Assembly: GCF_000300335.1 (NCBI RefSeq)
Contig: NZ_AMRM01000002.1
Coordinates: 124,001 to 188,000 of the forward strand
From: Nitratireductor pacificus pht-3B
GTDB lineage: Bacteria; Pseudomonadota; Alphaproteobacteria; Rhizobiales; Rhizobiaceae
Direction of reading: 5' to 3'
DNA length: 64,000 nucleotides
This document shows, piece after piece, positions 16,813 to 24,527 of this stretch. Made by a program: the position numbers and the translations under genes. Position 1 is the first letter of the stretch. Each line of letters starts with the position of its first letter. Below the pieces are notes generated by a model, which saw nothing but the letters and a program-made list of their open reading frames with translations, was not told the DNA's origin and searched no databases.

Positions 16813-17950
16813 TTCTCTTCCTCCCTTGTGTGGGTGCATAGGCAAGCGTGCGGGGAGTTGCGTCCCTCTCGCCCGGGCGCTGCACCATCGCGCCCGTGCT
16901 CGCGTCGTAGATGTTCAGGGCCTCGGCATCGAAGCTCACATAAACGGTTTGACCCTGCTTCAGCTCGGTATCGTGGCCGACGCGCGCGATGACAGCCGTC
17001 GCGCCCCGCGTGAGCTGCACGATCGTCTCGGGACCGTTCGGCAGAACCGCCGTGATCTCATAGGGCTGCCCTGGACCCTCGCCGGCGGAGAGCGTCAGGT
17101 CCTCCGGCCGTGCGCCGACCACGATGTTCGATGGTTCCGGGGTCCAGTCCAGATCGAGCTGGATGTCGCCATTGCCATAGCGGCTGGCGCTCTTGCGCTG
17201 CATCTCGACGAGATTGATGCGCGGCATGCCGATGAATTCGGCGACAAAGACATTCTCCGGCTGGCGGTAGACCTGCCGCGGCGGCGAGACCTGCTGGATG
17301 TTGCCGTCCTTCATCACGACCACCCGCGTCGACATCGTCATCGCCTCGGTCTGGTCATGGGTGACGTAGACGGTCGTCGCGCCGGTCGCACCCTGGATGC
17401 GCTTCAGTTCGACGCGCATGTCCATGCGCAGTCGCGCATCGAGGTTGGACAGCGGCTCGTCCATCAGGAAGACGGGCGGCCGGGTCGCCAGAAGCCGGGC
17501 CAGCGCGACGCGCTGCTGCTGTCCGCCGGAAAGCTCCGACGGATAGCGCTGGTCGAGATGGGCCATGCCGAGATCGGCCAGGACCTGGTCGATGCGCCGA
17601 TGGCTCTCCGCGTTCGACGTTTTCAGGACATCGAGGCCGAACTTGACGTTGTCGCGCACGGTCATGTGGGGCCAGAGCGCGTAGCTCTGGAACACCATGC
17701 CGAGATTGCGCTTGCCGGGTGGTACGAGAATGTTCTTCTCGGAGGAGAAGACGATCTCGTCGCCGATGATGATCTCTCCCTCATCGGGCGTCTCCAGGCC
17801 GGCGAGACAGCGCAAGAGAGTGGTCTTGCCGCAACCCGAAGGCCCCAGAAGGACTAGGAATTCGCCGCTTTCGATGGTGAGCGAGACATTGTTCAGGGCC
17901 GTGGCGTCGCCGTAGCGCTTGACCAGGTTTCGGATCTCAATCTTCGACAT
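16793..17950 (-). CDS. ABC transporter ATP-binding protein with TOBE domain (PotA/UgpC/FbpC-like)
   Basis: 385 aa. Walker A GPSGCGKTT (about residue 37), Q-loop MVFQSYALWPHMTV, signature LSGGQQQR, Walker B VFLMDEPLSNLD and switch His VTHDQTEA are all intact. Residues 245-360 form the regulatory TOBE/OB region, including IVVGARPEDLTL. This layout is standard for sugar, polyamine, iron and phosphonate importers. It lies 13 bases after the permease gene and overlaps the binding-protein gene. Confidence 0.92.
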   Translation of the reverse strand: MSKIEIRNLVKRYGDATALNNVSLTIESGEFLVLLGPSGCGKTTLLRCLAGLETPDEGEIIIGDEIVFSSEKNILVPPGKRNLGMVFQSYALWPHMTVRDNVKFGLDVLKTSNAESHRRIDQVLADLGMAHLDQRYPSELSGGQQQRVALARLLATRPPVFLMDEPLSNLDARLRMDMRVELKRIQGATGATTVYVTHDQTEAMTMSTRVVVMKDGNIQQVSPPRQVYRQPENVFVAEFIGMPRINLVEMQRKSASRYGNGDIQLDLDWTPEPSNIVVGARPEDLTLSAGEGPGQPYEITAVLPNGPETIVQLTRGATAVIARVGHDTELKQGQTVYVSFDAEALNIYDASTGAMVQRPGERDATPRTLAYAPTQGRKRNEAVSI

Positions 17951-17963
17951 TTCCCGCTCCTCC

Positions 17964-19787
17964 TCAGGATTGTTTTTCGCGCAGTCGGGCCAGGCGGCCC
18001 TTGCCGATGCCCCAGAGGATCAGCTCGCCGATCATGGTCAGGACGGCGACGATCAGCACCAGCGCGTTGGAAAGCTGTGTCAGCCCTTCTTCGGCGTAGC
18101 CGAACCCCACCGTCATCAGCACGCGCGTGGATGGCGTGATCAGCAGGATGATCAGGGACAGCTCGCGCATCACCCCGACGAAGCTGACCATCATGCCGGA
18201 CACCAGGCCGGAACTGGCCAGAGGCATCACAATGCGCCGAAACCGCAGCGACCAGCTTGCCCCGGCCAGCTCGGCGGCCTCTTCCAGTTCCTTGCCGATC
18301 TGCGTGATGGCCGACACGCCGGTCTTGACCGAATAGGGCAGGCGGCTGACCACGGAGATCAGAATGAGCAGCGTGAAGGTGCCGTAGAGCGCCGGGATGG
18401 GACCGACAGGCTGCGCAAAAAGCGTCAGGTACATCGCGCCGAAGGCGATCGTGGGGAACATGAAGGGAATGAAGGCGATCTGATCGAGCAGCCGTGCCAG
18501 GGGATTGTCGCCGCGCCGGACCACGATATAGGCGATTATCAGCCCGAGGACCGACGCGATGATGGCGGTGATGAAGGCCAGCTTCAGCGTGTTCCAGGTG
18601 GCGCCGAGGATATTGGTGTTGTGCAGCACCCCGGGCTCGCCGAAGGCGATGTCGGGGTTGGAGGTGCCGAGCCAGAAATGCGCGGTCAGGTTCTCCCAGC
18701 CGTAGAAGCCGTCGATCAGCATGACCGACTGCACGCCGAGCAGGATCAGCGGCAGGATGCCGACGACGAATGCAAACAGCGCGACCGCCGTGAAGACCGG
18801 CCAGCGCCAGCCGCCGAGCGCGATGACCCGGCTGCGAAAGCCCTTGCCGCTGATGGTCTCAAACCGCCGGGACTTCTTGCCGACAAAGCGGTTGGACATC
18901 CAGATCGCCGCCAGCGACATGGCGATCAGCACGATCGCGAGGACAAAGGCGAGGGAGTCGAGCCCGAGCGCCAAGTTGGCGTAAACCATCGTCGCCACCG
19001 TGTGGTACTGGGTCGGCGCGCCGAGCAGGAAGGGCAGGGCGAACTGGCCGATGGTCTTTCCGAAAGTCAGGATGAACGCCGCGGCGAAGGCCGGTGCGAC
19101 CACCGGAAACGTGATGCGGCGCAGAATGGTCAGCCGGCCGGCGCCGGAGATCAGTGCGCCTTCCTCCATCTGCGAGTCGATGGTGGCCAGGGCTCCAGCA
19201 ACCAGCAGATACGCGAAGGGAAAGTAGTGGATGGCGAGGGTGATCGAGATCGGCACGGCGCCATAGGAGAGCCATTCCGGCGGGGCGACGCCGATCAGCG
19301 ATTGGTAAAGCCCGGGCTGGCCGCCGACCTTCGGGCTGCGGAAGACCGTCTCCCAGGCAAGCGCGATGGCGAAGGACGGGACGATGTAGGGTAGGGTCAG
19401 GAGCGGTTGCAGCCAGCGCTTTCCCGGCATGTCGGACCGGACGACGCACCAGGCCAGCATGCCGCCTGCCAGAAGCGCCAGGATCGTGGAGGCGATGCCC
19501 GTGACCAGCGTATTGACCAGCGGTCCGTAGAGCATCTTGCCCGACAATGGTCCCGCGGTTGCCTGGAGCCAGTGAAACCAGGTGAACGCGCCGGGGATCG
19601 CATCGGGGGACAATCTCCTGTCGGTATCGCCCCAGGTCAGCGTATGAACGACCAGCTGGATGAAGGGCCAGATCACCAGATAGGCCAGCACCGCAAGGAA
19701 CCCGATCATCAGGATGTTCACGGGGTCAAGCAGCTTGCGCAGGGCGTTTGCGCGGAAGTGATGATCCGACAGGGAAAGACTGGTCAT
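17964..19787 (-). CDS. ABC transporter permease, two fused permease domains (FbpB/PhnV-like)
   Basis: About 607 aa from the ATG at 19787, just after the RpiR stop. Roughly 12 membrane segments form two BPD_transp_1 domains. EAA loops appear at about residue 220 (EEGALISGAGRLTILRRITFP) and about residue 510 (EEAAELAGASWSLRFRRIVMP); both match the ATPase-docking consensus. A fused permease with a family-1 binding protein and a TOBE ATPase is the pattern of ferric-iron and 2-aminoethylphosphonate importers. Second gene of the operon. Confidence 0.9.
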   Translation of the reverse strand: MTSLSLSDHHFRANALRKLLDPVNILMIGFLAVLAYLVIWPFIQLVVHTLTWGDTDRRLSPDAIPGAFTWFHWLQATAGPLSGKMLYGPLVNTLVTGIASTILALLAGGMLAWCVVRSDMPGKRWLQPLLTLPYIVPSFAIALAWETVFRSPKVGGQPGLYQSLIGVAPPEWLSYGAVPISITLAIHYFPFAYLLVAGALATIDSQMEEGALISGAGRLTILRRITFPVVAPAFAAAFILTFGKTIGQFALPFLLGAPTQYHTVATMVYANLALGLDSLAFVLAIVLIAMSLAAIWMSNRFVGKKSRRFETISGKGFRSRVIALGGWRWPVFTAVALFAFVVGILPLILLGVQSVMLIDGFYGWENLTAHFWLGTSNPDIAFGEPGVLHNTNILGATWNTLKLAFITAIIASVLGLIIAYIVVRRGDNPLARLLDQIAFIPFMFPTIAFGAMYLTLFAQPVGPIPALYGTFTLLILISVVSRLPYSVKTGVSAITQIGKELEEAAELAGASWSLRFRRIVMPLASSGLVSGMMVSFVGVMRELSLIILLITPSTRVLMTVGFGYAEEGLTQLSNALVLIVAVLTMIGELILWGIGKGRLARLREKQS

Positions 19788-19789
19788 TC

Positions 19790-20659
19790 TCAATCCTTGT
19801 GGTTGTTGAGCTTGGTCCGCAGCGTCTCGAGGGCTTCGAGCCCTTCGACGGCCCGTTCGGGGTCCCGATGCGCCAGTGTCATGGCCAGCGCCTCGCAGAC
19901 GAGCAGGGGCCCGGTGCGAAGCTGCATCTCGCCCTCGTCGGGGCGGGTGACGCTCAAGGTGAGATCAGGCCGCGGCCGAAGGGTCGGTCCGGTTGCGTCG
20001 CTGATGACAATCGATCGCGCGCCGATTTCTGCGACATACTCGATCACGGCGCCGTAGCCTGCCGGCAGCGAGCCCGGCGCCTGGAAGGCGAAGATCACGA
20101 CAGCGTCGTTCTTGCGGACGGCCATGAGATGTTCGGCCAGATCGCGCCGCTGCATGTTGAGCGCAACCTCGGTGCGGCAGCCAATCCGGCGCAGCCGCCG
20201 GTCGAGATGGGCTACCGGCGGGGCGGCGCTGCCGCGGCCGAAAATGAATATGGTCCGCGCCTCGCGAAGATACTCGGCCGCTTCGTCGATCCCCTCCTGG
20301 CTTAGGGTATTCGAGATGGCGGCGAGCGCCGCGATCTCGCTCTCGATCAGCTTGGCGAGATTCGAGCCGCGTTCGATGCGGTCGCGCCTGAGCTGGGCCC
20401 GGCTGCTCGGCTGGTCGCCGAAGCGCGCATCCTGTCGCAGCCTGCTCTGCAGGTCGGGATAGCCATCGAAGCCGAGCTTGTTGGCCAGACGGACGACTGT
20501 CGAGGCGTGGACCTTCGCAATGCCCGCGAGTTCAGAGGCGGACCGGTAGAGCGCCGCCTCGGGGTCGTTCAGGATGATCGAGATGAGCGTCCTGTCCGCT
20601 GTGGTCAATTTGCCGTCGAACGCCTCAAGAGCGGTGCCGAAAGAGGTTGCCTGTGCCAT
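19790..20659 (-). CDS. MurR/RpiR-family transcriptional regulator
   Basis: 289 aa. The N-terminal HTH_6 domain (residues 1-80) has the typical SELAGIAKVHASTVVRLANKLGFDGYPDLQ. The C-terminal SIS domain (about 120-270), with IFIFGRGSAAPPVAHLDRRL and DAVVIFAF, usually binds a sugar phosphate or similar phosphorylated ligand. It leads the operon ABC importer, HAD phosphatase, NptA-like transporter, and a strong inverted repeat lies 45-68 bases upstream of its start. A phosphorylated effector would fit the rest of the operon. Confidence 0.9.
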   Translation of the reverse strand: MAQATSFGTALEAFDGKLTTADRTLISIILNDPEAALYRSASELAGIAKVHASTVVRLANKLGFDGYPDLQSRLRQDARFGDQPSSRAQLRRDRIERGSNLAKLIESEIAALAAISNTLSQEGIDEAAEYLREARTIFIFGRGSAAPPVAHLDRRLRRIGCRTEVALNMQRRDLAEHLMAVRKNDAVVIFAFQAPGSLPAGYGAVIEYVAEIGARSIVISDATGPTLRPRPDLTLSVTRPDEGEMQLRTGPLLVCEALAMTLAHRDPERAVEGLEALETLRTKLNNHKD

Positions 20660-20673
20660 CTGCGCCTTGCCTG

Positions 20674-20727
20674 TTTATGCAATGACATTATCAAAAAGTA
20701 GAATTTATGCAATGCCTTTTGCATAAA
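20674..20727. promoter_or_regulatory. Inverted-repeat operator upstream of the RpiR operon
   Basis: TTTATGCAA (20704-20712) and TTGCATAAA (20719-20727) are perfect inverted repeats separated by six bases. A third copy, TTTATGCAA at 20674-20682, lies in direct orientation between the palindrome and the rpiR start (20659, minus strand). The region is much richer in A+T than its surroundings. Position and symmetry fit autoregulation by the RpiR protein; a Fur-family metal regulator is the main alternative. Confidence 0.65.
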
Positions 20728-20916
20728 TACGATCTGAGGCGGCTTGGCGGCCGGAAACCGCGTACTCCGGCAGCTGGAAGCTGAGGCGGCTCGCGCTCTT
20801 TCGGGGGGGCAGGAGCAGAGCAAAGAATTCGATTGAGAAACCGATGGACCCGTGGCGCGGATGGCCCTCACTTGACGTCATGCCCGCAGGCTCTTGCAGT
20901 GTCGGTTTATCCGGGC

Positions 20917-20938
20917 GCGCCTGTTTGCAAACAGGCGC
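20917..20938. repeat. 22-bp perfect palindrome
   Basis: GCGCCTGTTTG is followed directly by its reverse complement, giving a 22-base perfect palindrome with no spacer. It sits between the RpiR promoter and an IS3 OrfA fragment. It could be a protein-binding site or debris from the insertion element. No adjacent T-run. Confidence 0.5.
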
Positions 20939-21033
20939 CGGCGATGGCGGGGCTGGCCGACTGGCAGGACAAGGGTGGTTCCCGCGGTGCGAGGAGTGGA
21001 GGTCAGCCCGCACCCCGACGAAAGAAACGGGCG

Positions 21034-21120
21034 ATGAACCGATCCAGGTTTTCCGAAGAGCAGATCATCGGCATTCTGAAGGGGCACCAGCCGGCCAATA
21101 ACCGCCGATGGCATGCGTGA
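21034..21120 (+). pseudogene. IS3-family transposase OrfA fragment
   Basis: MNRSRFSEEQIIGILKGHQ is the conserved N-terminus of the small IS3-family OrfA helix-turn-helix protein. After about 19 residues the match stops and the frame closes. No OrfB or terminal repeats are nearby. It is a scar of an insertion sequence lying about 150 bases from tRNA-Phe, a type of site often used by mobile DNA. The surrounding 20730-21270 interval holds no other gene. Confidence 0.75.
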
Positions 21121-21274
21121 TGCCCGGTGCTGCAAGCCGTACAATCCGGCCATGCGCGCGGTCGCGCTCAGATGTGACCCGAATGGCTGGACCGGACGGT
21201 GATACGCCGGCGACGGCGAATATGCGCCATGCCAGTTGGAAGCTTCGGCGAAAGGGACTGTCGGGAAGGGGTGA

Positions 21275-21350
21275 TGGTGCCCAGAGGCGGATTCGAACCA
21301 CCGACACGCGGATTTTCAATCCGCTGCTCTACCAACTGAGCTATCTGGGC
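21275..21350 (-). tRNA. tRNA-Phe (anticodon GAA)
   Basis: 76 nt including an encoded CCA. The acceptor stem GCCCAGA pairs with TCTGGGC, followed by A73 and CCA. The D arm starts TAGCTCAGTTGGTAGAGC, the anticodon loop is TTGAAAAT with anticodon GAA, and the T arm has GGTTCGAATCC. All four arms fold without mismatch of note. Confidence 0.97.
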
Positions 21351-21499
21351 TTGCCAATCGCGTGGTGCGGAGTGCCGCCACGGTCATTGTCGGCAGGGTT
21401 GGTGCTCCACCGAAAGCGCGTGGGTTATAGCACGAGATTTGCCGGTGGCAAGTGCCGTTGCGATGATTTGACGACAGATTTTTCGCCGGCCCCGCTGCG

Positions 21500-22345
21500 T
21501 CAGCTGCGCCAGGAGAGCAAACGCTTCTCGGCCCTGCCGATCAGCCAGGAAATGCAGAGCCCCAGCACCGACAGGAGAGCGACGCCGGCGATCAGCTGGT
21601 CGAGGGCGAACAGCGCGCCCGCCATCAGGATATAGGCGCCGATGCCGAACTCCGCGCCGATCATCTCCGCCGCCACGAGAAGCACGATGGCGATCGAGGC
21701 AGAGATGCGGAAGCCCGACAGGATCGCCGGCATCGCGCCCGGGACGATGATCTTGCGCACGATCGACAGCCAGGACAGCCCGAAGGACTGCCCCATGCGG
21801 ATCAGGTTGCGATCGACATTGTCGACGCCGGCATAGGTGGCGATCACGGTCGGGAAGAAAGTGCCGAACAGGATCGTCGCCACCTTCGAACCCTCGCCGA
21901 TGCCGAACCAGATGATGAACAGCGGAAGGAGCGCGATCTTCGGCACCGGGAAGAGGGCGGAGACGAGCGGCAGCAGGCCGGAGCGCGCCAGCGAGAACAG
22001 GCCGATGGCGAGGCCGAAGGCGATGCCCAGCAGGCTCCCAAGCGTCCAGCCCACCACCAGCCGGTAGAGGCTGGCGCCCAGATGCTTCCACAGCATGCCG
22101 GTCGTCGCGAGGTCGACCAGCGCGCCGAAGGCCTCGGAGGGGGCGGGCAGGGCGATCGGGCTGATGAAGCCGCTCCGCGCGCCGATCTCCCAGAGCGCGA
22201 GGATGGCGAGGAAGACGACCGGCGCGACCGAGCCGAGCGGCCGGTGGACGAACCCGCCGCCGCGGAACGGCACCGGGCGCTGCACCGCCGGGTCGGCGCT
22301 GGCCGGGGCAGCGGACGCCTCGGATGCGGCGGTCTCATGCGACAT
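21500..22345 (-). CDS. ABC transporter permease (SsuC/TauC family)
   Basis: 281 aa starting at MSHETAASE (22345), 11 bases before the end of the ATPase gene; the longer open frame upstream is only a shadow of that ATPase. Six membrane helices follow a roughly 35-residue cytoplasmic start. The EAA loop GQSFGLSWLSIVRKIIVPGA (about residue 185) is typical of sulfonate/nitrate/taurine-type importers. Partner of the ATPase and the NMT1-like binding protein. Stops 150 bases before tRNA-Phe. Confidence 0.9.
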   Translation of the reverse strand: MSHETAASEASAAPASADPAVQRPVPFRGGGFVHRPLGSVAPVVFLAILALWEIGARSGFISPIALPAPSEAFGALVDLATTGMLWKHLGASLYRLVVGWTLGSLLGIAFGLAIGLFSLARSGLLPLVSALFPVPKIALLPLFIIWFGIGEGSKVATILFGTFFPTVIATYAGVDNVDRNLIRMGQSFGLSWLSIVRKIIVPGAMPAILSGFRISASIAIVLLVAAEMIGAEFGIGAYILMAGALFALDQLIAGVALLSVLGLCISWLIGRAEKRLLSWRS

Positions 22346-23105
22346 CGGTAATCTCCCGGTCGGCCTCGCGCGCCTCCTCGCGCATGATCTCCCAGACGCG
22401 GCGCTGGAGCTTCTCCAGTTCGGCCAGCCTTTCGGCGCGCTCGGCGAGCGGCATCTCGATCTCGACCACCTCGCGGATGCGGCCCGGGCGGCGTGACAAG
22501 ACGACGATGCGGCGGCCGAGGCGCACGGCTTCATTGAGATTGTGCGTCACGTAGCAGGCGGAGAAACGCTCCCGGCTCCACAGGGCGATCAGGTCGTCCA
22601 TCAGCAGTTCGCGCGTCTGGCTGTCGAGCGCGGAGAGCGGCTCGTCCATCAGCATGATCGCCGGCTTGACGGCGAGCGCCCGGGCGATCGCCACGCGCTG
22701 CTTCATGCCGCCGGAAAGCTGGCGCGGCAGCGCCCTTGCGAAATCGGTGAGATTGGTGCGCGCCAGCACATCGGCGATGACGGCGCGCCGCTCCCGGCCG
22801 TTGATCCCGTGGTCCTCGAGCACGAGGCTGACATTGCCTTCCACGGTGCGCCAGGGCAGCAGGGCGAAATCCTGGAAGATGTAGGTCAGCGGATTGAGCG
22901 AACCCTCCGGCGGTGCGCCGGAAACCAGCGCCTGTCCGCCGGCCGGCCGCTCCAGCCCGCCGGCGATGCGCAGCAGCGTGGACTTCCCGCAGCCGGAAGG
23001 GCCGACGATGCAGACGATCTCGCCGTCGTCCACGGTGAACGAGATGTCGTCGAGCACGGTGGTCCCGCCGTAGCGGTGGCTGATGTTCTGGAGGGCGAGC
23101 TGCAT
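22335..23105 (-). CDS. ABC transporter ATP-binding protein (SsuB/TauB family)
   Basis: 256 aa. Walker A GPSGCGKST (about residue 36), Q-loop YIFQDFALLPWRTVEGNV, signature LSGGMKQR, Walker B IMLMDEPLSALD, switch histidine in CYVTHNLNEA. The Q-loop sequence and short length are typical of the nitrate/sulfonate/taurine/aliphatic-anion group. Order in transcription is binding protein, ATPase, permease. Confidence 0.92.
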   Translation of the reverse strand: MQLALQNISHRYGGTTVLDDISFTVDDGEIVCIVGPSGCGKSTLLRIAGGLERPAGGQALVSGAPPEGSLNPLTYIFQDFALLPWRTVEGNVSLVLEDHGINGRERRAVIADVLARTNLTDFARALPRQLSGGMKQRVAIARALAVKPAIMLMDEPLSALDSQTRELLMDDLIALWSRERFSACYVTHNLNEAVRLGRRIVVLSRRPGRIREVVEIEMPLAERAERLAELEKLQRRVWEIMREEAREADREITDVA

Positions 23106-23147
23106 CGGCTGAGGTGCGCCGCCCCGACGGACGGGGCGGCGAGCGCT

Positions 23148-24164
23148 TTAGCGGGTTTCCACGAAGCTGGTATCGACCAGCTTCTCCATGGTGACACCCT
23201 CGGGCACCAGGCCTTCCGACTTGAACCATTCGAGCTGGTCCTCGACGCTGGCGAGGCTGAGCGCCGCGCTCTCGTTGATGCGCATGGCGCCGGCGCGGAT
23301 GCGCGGATCGGCCTTGTCGAGCGGCTGGTCGGCATAGATGTATTTGTGGATCATGGCGACGATGGCCGCCGTGTCCTCTTCGCTCATCGACTTGTCGACC
23401 AGCGCCGCATTGTAGTCGGCGATGCCCTTGGACAGGCCGGCCAGGAAGCGCTTAACGAGGTCGGGCTTGTCCGCCACATTGGCGGTCGAGGTGAACACCG
23501 TGGTGACCTGGTAATTGTCGATATAGTCGGAGACCTTGCCGATCTCGACCACTTCCGGCCCCTTGGTGAGCCCGCTGGCGATGTTCGGCACGATCGACCA
23601 GGCGTCGATCTGCCCGCTCTTCAGCGCGGCGATGACGGCCGGCACCTTCTGCAGCGGCTTCACCTGGATCTCGGAGCGGGCGAACCCCTCCTTGTCGGCG
23701 ATCTTGTGCGCCATGTAGTGGAAGGACGAGCCGGTTGTGGTGATGCCGAAGCTGCGGCCCTTCAGGGCCGCCGGCGTGGTGACGCCCGCGTCGTGCGCCG
23801 CCTTCGAGACGAGGATCTTCTGGCCCTCGATCTCCGGCGTCTCCTGCAGTGCGCCGCCGATCACCTTGATGACGCCCTTGTCGGCGAGGCTGATCAGGCC
23901 GCCGGAAATGGCCGTCATGCCGAAATCCACGTCGCCGGAAGCGATGGCCACCGCCATCGGCTGCGCCGCCTGGAAGGATACGAAGGCGACCTCCAGGTCC
24001 TGCTCGGCGAAATAGCCCTTCGCCTCGGCGATGATGCTCGGCGAATGGGAGGCCAGCGAGAGGATGCCGACATTGATCTTGTCGGCCGCCTGCGCGCCGG
24101 TGCCTGCCGCGACCGCGCCGGCCAGAACCAGCGCGCCGAAGGTCCTGCGTGAAAATCGATACAT
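23148..24164 (-). CDS. ABC transporter substrate-binding protein (SsuA/NMT1/THI5-like)
   Basis: 338 aa from MYRFSRR (24164). The signal region has SRRTFG followed by a hydrophobic stretch and GAQA-ADK, so export may be by the Tat route. The mature domain shows VGILSLASHSPSIIAEAKGYFAEQ then DVDFGMTAISGGLISLADKG and FGITTTGSSFHYMAHKIADK, the NMT1 fold shared by taurine, sulfonate, pyrimidine-precursor and aromatic-acid binders. The ligand is not fixed by sequence. The next operon upstream encodes an aryl-2-oxoacid oxidoreductase, but a long repeat separates them. Confidence 0.88.
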   Translation of the reverse strand: MYRFSRRTFGALVLAGAVAAGTGAQAADKINVGILSLASHSPSIIAEAKGYFAEQDLEVAFVSFQAAQPMAVAIASGDVDFGMTAISGGLISLADKGVIKVIGGALQETPEIEGQKILVSKAAHDAGVTTPAALKGRSFGITTTGSSFHYMAHKIADKEGFARSEIQVKPLQKVPAVIAALKSGQIDAWSIVPNIASGLTKGPEVVEIGKVSDYIDNYQVTTVFTSTANVADKPDLVKRFLAGLSKGIADYNAALVDKSMSEEDTAAIVAMIHKYIYADQPLDKADPRIRAGAMRINESAALSLASVEDQLEWFKSEGLVPEGVTMEKLVDTSFVETR

Positions 24165-24281
24165 CTGAAACTCCTGAATTCTCCTACCCTGCAAGGCTCA
24201 TGGCACAGAGCCGGCATGGGGGGCAAGTGAAACCGGCCGATCGGGGCGGGCTGGCGCGATCCGACCATCGTGGAGCGCGCG

Positions 24282-24440
24282 GCCACCCCCTCTGCCCTGC
24301 CGGGCATCTCCCCCTCAAGGGGGGAGATTTGGCGGTGGCATCGTTTCGCCAATCATCCACGTCGAGGGAGAAGCGGTTCATTGCCGCCAGCCAATCTCCC
24401 CCCTTGAGGGGGAGATGCCCGGCAGGGCAGAGGGGGGGTG
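24282..24440. repeat. Long inverted extragenic repeat (CCCCTCAAGGGG family)
   Basis: Two arms of almost 50 bases, 24282-24329 and 24393-24440, are nearly perfect reverse complements. Each arm carries TCTGCCCTGCCGGGCATCTC and a CCCCTCAAGGGG core. The repeat fills the gap between the binding-protein gene and the oxidoreductase gene and can fold into a large stem. Related elements lie at 30060-30155 and 45429-45640. Confidence 0.85.
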
Positions 24441-24527
24441 AGGCGCAGACATCTCAAGACAAACACCTCCATCCCCGCGCGGGCTTCACCGCCGAGGCAT
24501 GAGCATGGGTCCGGCCGCCGCCCTCCT

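Noticed and set aside
17919-19394. 491-codon plus-strand frame opposite the ABC permease
   Set aside because: Its glutamine-, histidine- and aspartate-rich composition is the shadow of membrane-helix codons on the other strand.
21108-21635. 175-codon plus-strand frame across tRNA-Phe
   Set aside because: It reads through the tRNA gene and antisense to the permease, so it is not coding.
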